Assembly: GCF_947623445.1 (NCBI RefSeq)
Contig: NC_135248.1
Coordinates: 744,001 to 808,000 of the forward strand
DNA length: 64,000 nt
Direction of reading: 5' to 3'
Source: Clavelina lepadiformis
Taxonomy: Eukaryota > Chordata > Ascidiacea > Aplousobranchia > Clavelinidae
The notes beneath the pieces are model-generated. The model saw only the letters and a program-made list of their open reading frames with translations, ran no database searches and was not told the DNA's origin. The position numbers and the translations under genes are program-made. Shown here in pieces: positions 60,501-64,000 of the stretch. Each line of letters starts with the position of its first letter. Position 1 is the stretch's first letter.

Positions 60501-63500
60501 TTTTTCGTCAAAAGCGCGGTGGGGGCGAGAAATCAAGCCAGTTGTTACTAACACGATGAGGTTCTGAGGAAAAAGATGGTCAAATTTCATGAACTGATCG
60601 AAGTTCGTGTAATTGGATATTTTGCTAACAACTGCAAGCGTCAAATTAATAATTAAGAAAACGATTCCTATTTGTCACCGTCGTTCAACAACCCTCGCTG
60701 TTAAACACACCGACACACTATCACAGAGATTTTGTGACGTGTATGTAACGTCACAATTAGAACTAGAGTGCAAAAAAGACTGCTACCGATATCAAAACGT
60801 CTTGAAATCGCGCAAAGTATCCCGATTCACATCGCTCAAGTAGTCGAACGAGGCAAAAACAACAACATGGATCGATGTTTTGTGGAATTCTTCGACACAC
60901 AAACCAGGGCGGATTAAATCGAAAGAAATTGGAACATTCGACGACTCCATCTGAGTGTTGTAACAATTGAAAACTGGCGAATAATAGCGGCGCTAAAACA
61001 ACAGCACGCCAGCAGGAGACCCACGCAACGTCGCTTGTGGAAACATCTTTCCAACCATTCTACATCGAGCGAAAGCGGCAATCTTATTTATGACGTCAAA
61101 ACGAGCATTTTTATTCGACTCCTGGTCATCATATTGTGATGAAATTGTGACGTCACAATACACATAATAAAAATTTGACCAATCAAAATTTCAATGACAC
61201 GACAAAGTTAAGAGAGATCCAAGATGCAAAGGTGACAAAATCGATGAAGTCATCAAACGATTCTCGAATATTCGGTTTTGCTGCGCTGACTAATTCAACC
61301 AACCAATCACACAGAAGAGCAAAGGTCACGTGGTTTAAATATAGCTTGCTACGTCATAATGCTTAAGAAGATGTAATCATTGGACGATTATAAAAATGTT
61401 GGCAAAGTCAGTTATGAGTTAAAACAATATGGTGGCAGAGATTGGGGAGATAAAGTGAAGATGTGAAACACGAAGCATTTCTTTGTTGACATTTTGTTCT
61501 AATAAAATTGCTTAGAGTTTACAACGAGTGACGCCTGTACACAACAATTATTAGGACACAATCAGTAAAAATATCACAGCGATTGCACTGAATTCAAAAA
61601 ACTTGATATGTTTATGACGTCATTATTTTACGCTGGTATTTGTTCCGCCAGAGATGTTCATTCAACCGCTCCTACACTGTTCGTTCTAAGCGCGAATTCG
61701 CTCCAAAACATTGGTGACGTATGCAGACAAGGTGACCACGAGGCAAGTCGTGTTTCTACGCCTTAAATCGCGACAAATCGCCGATTGTGACAATTTAATG
61801 GGAAGTTTTGTTAATCGGCCCACTATGAAATGAATGGATAGACACAAAAGCGCGCGTTTTAAACAAATATTCCCATTATTACGTAATAATGTGACAACCA
61901 TGGTAAAAGGCGATTGGTCGACGCCGGATCACTCATCGCTTAAGAGGGTTCGATTAATTACCGATAATCGCTGCAGAGAGCGGGAGGAAATGATTCCATT
62001 ATAAGCAGCGACCACCCAAATAACTGGATATAAGACGCTGGGCACAGTGGGGTGGCGGCGAAGTCGTCTAGATTCTAGAAGTTGGACGGCGATGAAAGGG
62101 TACGGAATTCTGCAAATGGCGATATAACAAAACCCGGTCCGGGTCGACCTCAGCTCCATTTGTTCGCACGTTGGAGAACTTTAATTTGATAACATCGGTA
62201 CAAAATCCAATCTGGCACTTTGACAAGTTAATTTTAGATTAATGATTATGACGTAATTGGGGAACGGAAATCAATTTCTTTATCTCCATTTTACCTCATT
62301 AAGTAAAATAAACAAACAAATAATCACGTTTCGCGTTAGTCATCGTCAGAGCGCTCTACGAAGGGGCAGCGCTGTAAGTTGATAGATGACAAACACACGG
62401 CCCGTAATAAGGTTGATTTGGATCGGGGTCGGGTTACACTTGGGTAAAGTTGATACCCCGGTGGGTTGGCTCGTTCTTGTTTCCAACACAATTGCCGACA
62501 ATCGATCGAATTTGACGCGAATTGGCGACGACAAACATCGATCGTCGCATACCAGGCACGATTCCGTGCACTGCGCATCATAATGACATCTTCGTAATTA
62601 TAATTGGCAAGTTTGTCCTCAGATTTGTTACCGCAGGAGCTCTGAAAAATTTTTCCGAAATCACAGACACTTGGAACGACAAGCACTTGTTCGCAGAAAT
62701 AGAAGTAATATTCTACAGACCATAAATCGATAAACCGCAACCGATTTGACAAGTGAAGATCTCACAAAGGTCATCGCAAGCATGAAGACGGCCAAGTGCT
62801 ACAAAAGCAAGAACTAACATGGTTTGATGTAAACAAGCTGAGCAACAGCGTCAAACCCTTATAATGCACTATGTCAAACAATCGACACTTGTCTACGTAA
62901 TAAACCATCGTGTTTGACAGCTGCATCGGCTGCGTCAAACTGATAAACTAAATAGACGATTGGATTGAATCGCTCACAGCGAACTCGCGACATCGTAGCG
63001 TCTGTCCGCGATTTCCGTGGCTATAATCACCCTAACAAGGGGATTTACAAGTTGTTCTTAAGCCCTACGGCTGCAGGTTTCAAGTCAGAAAGCGAATTTA
63101 TCAGCTAGGCTGTGGAGAAAACTTTCATTATGACGTAGCTTTCCAAAAACGCAGTTAACCTTTGACTTTTCTGCTGATATCTTTTAAAAATTCGTTGTTT
63201 TTTTTGCCCAAAATTTATCTTCTCGTCGCTTTGATCCCGCCGCAATTTATCAGCGGAAAATTGTCCGAACTGTCATCACGCGAGCGGTGCCATTGATGTG
63301 GTCTTGTTACGTCATAAAGCAAAGATATTTCGATTGATAATTACGTGTTTAGGCGCTTTACTGGATGAATGGAAATGATAGACATGAAAACGGGGTTTAA
63401 AACAAAATGGTGGTAAAACCCACCCTGGTGGAGTTCACACGACAGTCACCCACACATCCACGCGATTGTTAGAGCATTGTGACGTAATGGCACACGTGAC

Positions 63501-64000
63501 ACAAACATCGAGATCTTTTCTTCAAAAATGGGAGGAGCTCGGAGAGTTCGATGACCCCGAAGTAATTATACAGCGGCGAGCCCCTATTAAGGGGATAGCC
63601 CAGGCACGTGATCTAGTATTATTTCTATTAATAAGCGCTATTGGCTATGACGTCATAATAACAACTTGATTCCATTTCAAATTGGCTTCGACGTTCTACA
63701 TTTATCGAGCAAACATTGGACCAATGAAAACTCATCTCGCGTCGTCGAACAATTATCCATCAATGTGACGTCATAATGTGTCGCGCGAGCACAGCCCATA
63801 AAAGTGAGGGGTGCGAAAATCGCAAACAAAGTAGATTGATGGCGAAATGAGACGACCATTTAATCAAACCACGGCAACATTCTCCTCTACATATAACGTT
63901 GACTCTATTACGTCACTTTGGGGCAATATTATGACGTTAATACAATTGTGAGAGTAAAAGATCGGTCACAATAGGACGCTCTATGTCGTTGTACGTCGAG
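57555..64000. other. Probable upstream intron and regulatory region of the TCF gene
   Basis: No coding exon was recognised on either strand in 6.4 kb, and no frame resembles the missing beta-catenin-binding domain. The sequence has many short ATAATTA-type words and seven TGACGTCA octamers. A CTTTGATC word near 63228 fits a TCF site but single matches of this length are expected by chance. The longest frame, a minus frame at 62336-62752, has no family features. Confidence 0.4.

Noticed and set aside
62336..62752. 138-codon minus-strand frame, considered as an upstream TCF exon
   Set aside because: It contains no beta-catenin-binding motif and no convincing splice sites in phase with the exon at 57554.
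1..64000. CRISPR arrays, bacterial operons, prophage
   Set aside because: No regular repeat-spacer array exists and the genes are intron-rich animal genes.

Overview
The window looks like a compact metazoan genome, most plausibly an ascidian tunicate close to Ciona. It has multi-exon genes with many GT-AG introns of about 65-500 bp. A fungal/plant-type AMT ammonium transporter (absent from vertebrates) sits beside chordate-like SPDEF, lysosomal alpha-mannosidase, LIMP-2/CD36, CELF and TCF/LEF genes. Species assignment is inference; exon models come from splice signals, exact phase matching and family motifs read by eye.

Layout. 0.2-5.3 kb: transposon debris (a C2H2-like ORF, a broken copy of an uncharacterised animal protein family, two decayed hAT transposases, TATACCA-rich MITEs). 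5.3-8.4 kb: upstream region of SPDEF. 8382-11501 (+): SPDEF-like ETS factor with pointed and ETS domains. 12079-17099 (-): AMT ammonium transporter, convergent with SPDEF. 17.1-25.9 kb: gene-poor, with a 257-bp direct repeat pair, an 11-bp-arm palindrome, a hAT MITE and a deleted piggyBac element ending 233 bp before the next start codon. 25930-34197 (+): complete MAN2B1-like lysosomal alpha-mannosidase with a duplicated, equal-length third exon. 35318-38855 (+): class B scavenger receptor (CD36/LIMP-2 family). 43192-49849 (+): CELF/Bruno-like RNA-binding protein with three RRMs. 52273-57554 (-): 3' part of TCF/LEF with HMG box and C-clamp, convergent with CELF; its beta-catenin-binding N-terminus is not in the window, and 57.6-64 kb is probably its intron.

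The genes are not an operon; each has its own exon-intron structure. The one functional adjacency that stands out is MAN2B1 next to a LIMP-2-type receptor: both are lysosomal in vertebrates.

Most notable observations: (1) two 174-nt, same-phase alternative versions of alpha-mannosidase exon 3; (2) about 58 copies of the palindromic octamer TGACGTCA in 64 kb, where about one is expected by chance, with two copy-free blocks; (3) two short CELF introns that each carry a Pol III B-box-like T-loop motif, in opposite orientations; (4) a GC-AG intron in CELF; (5) several DNA transposons with clear terminal repeats and target duplications.
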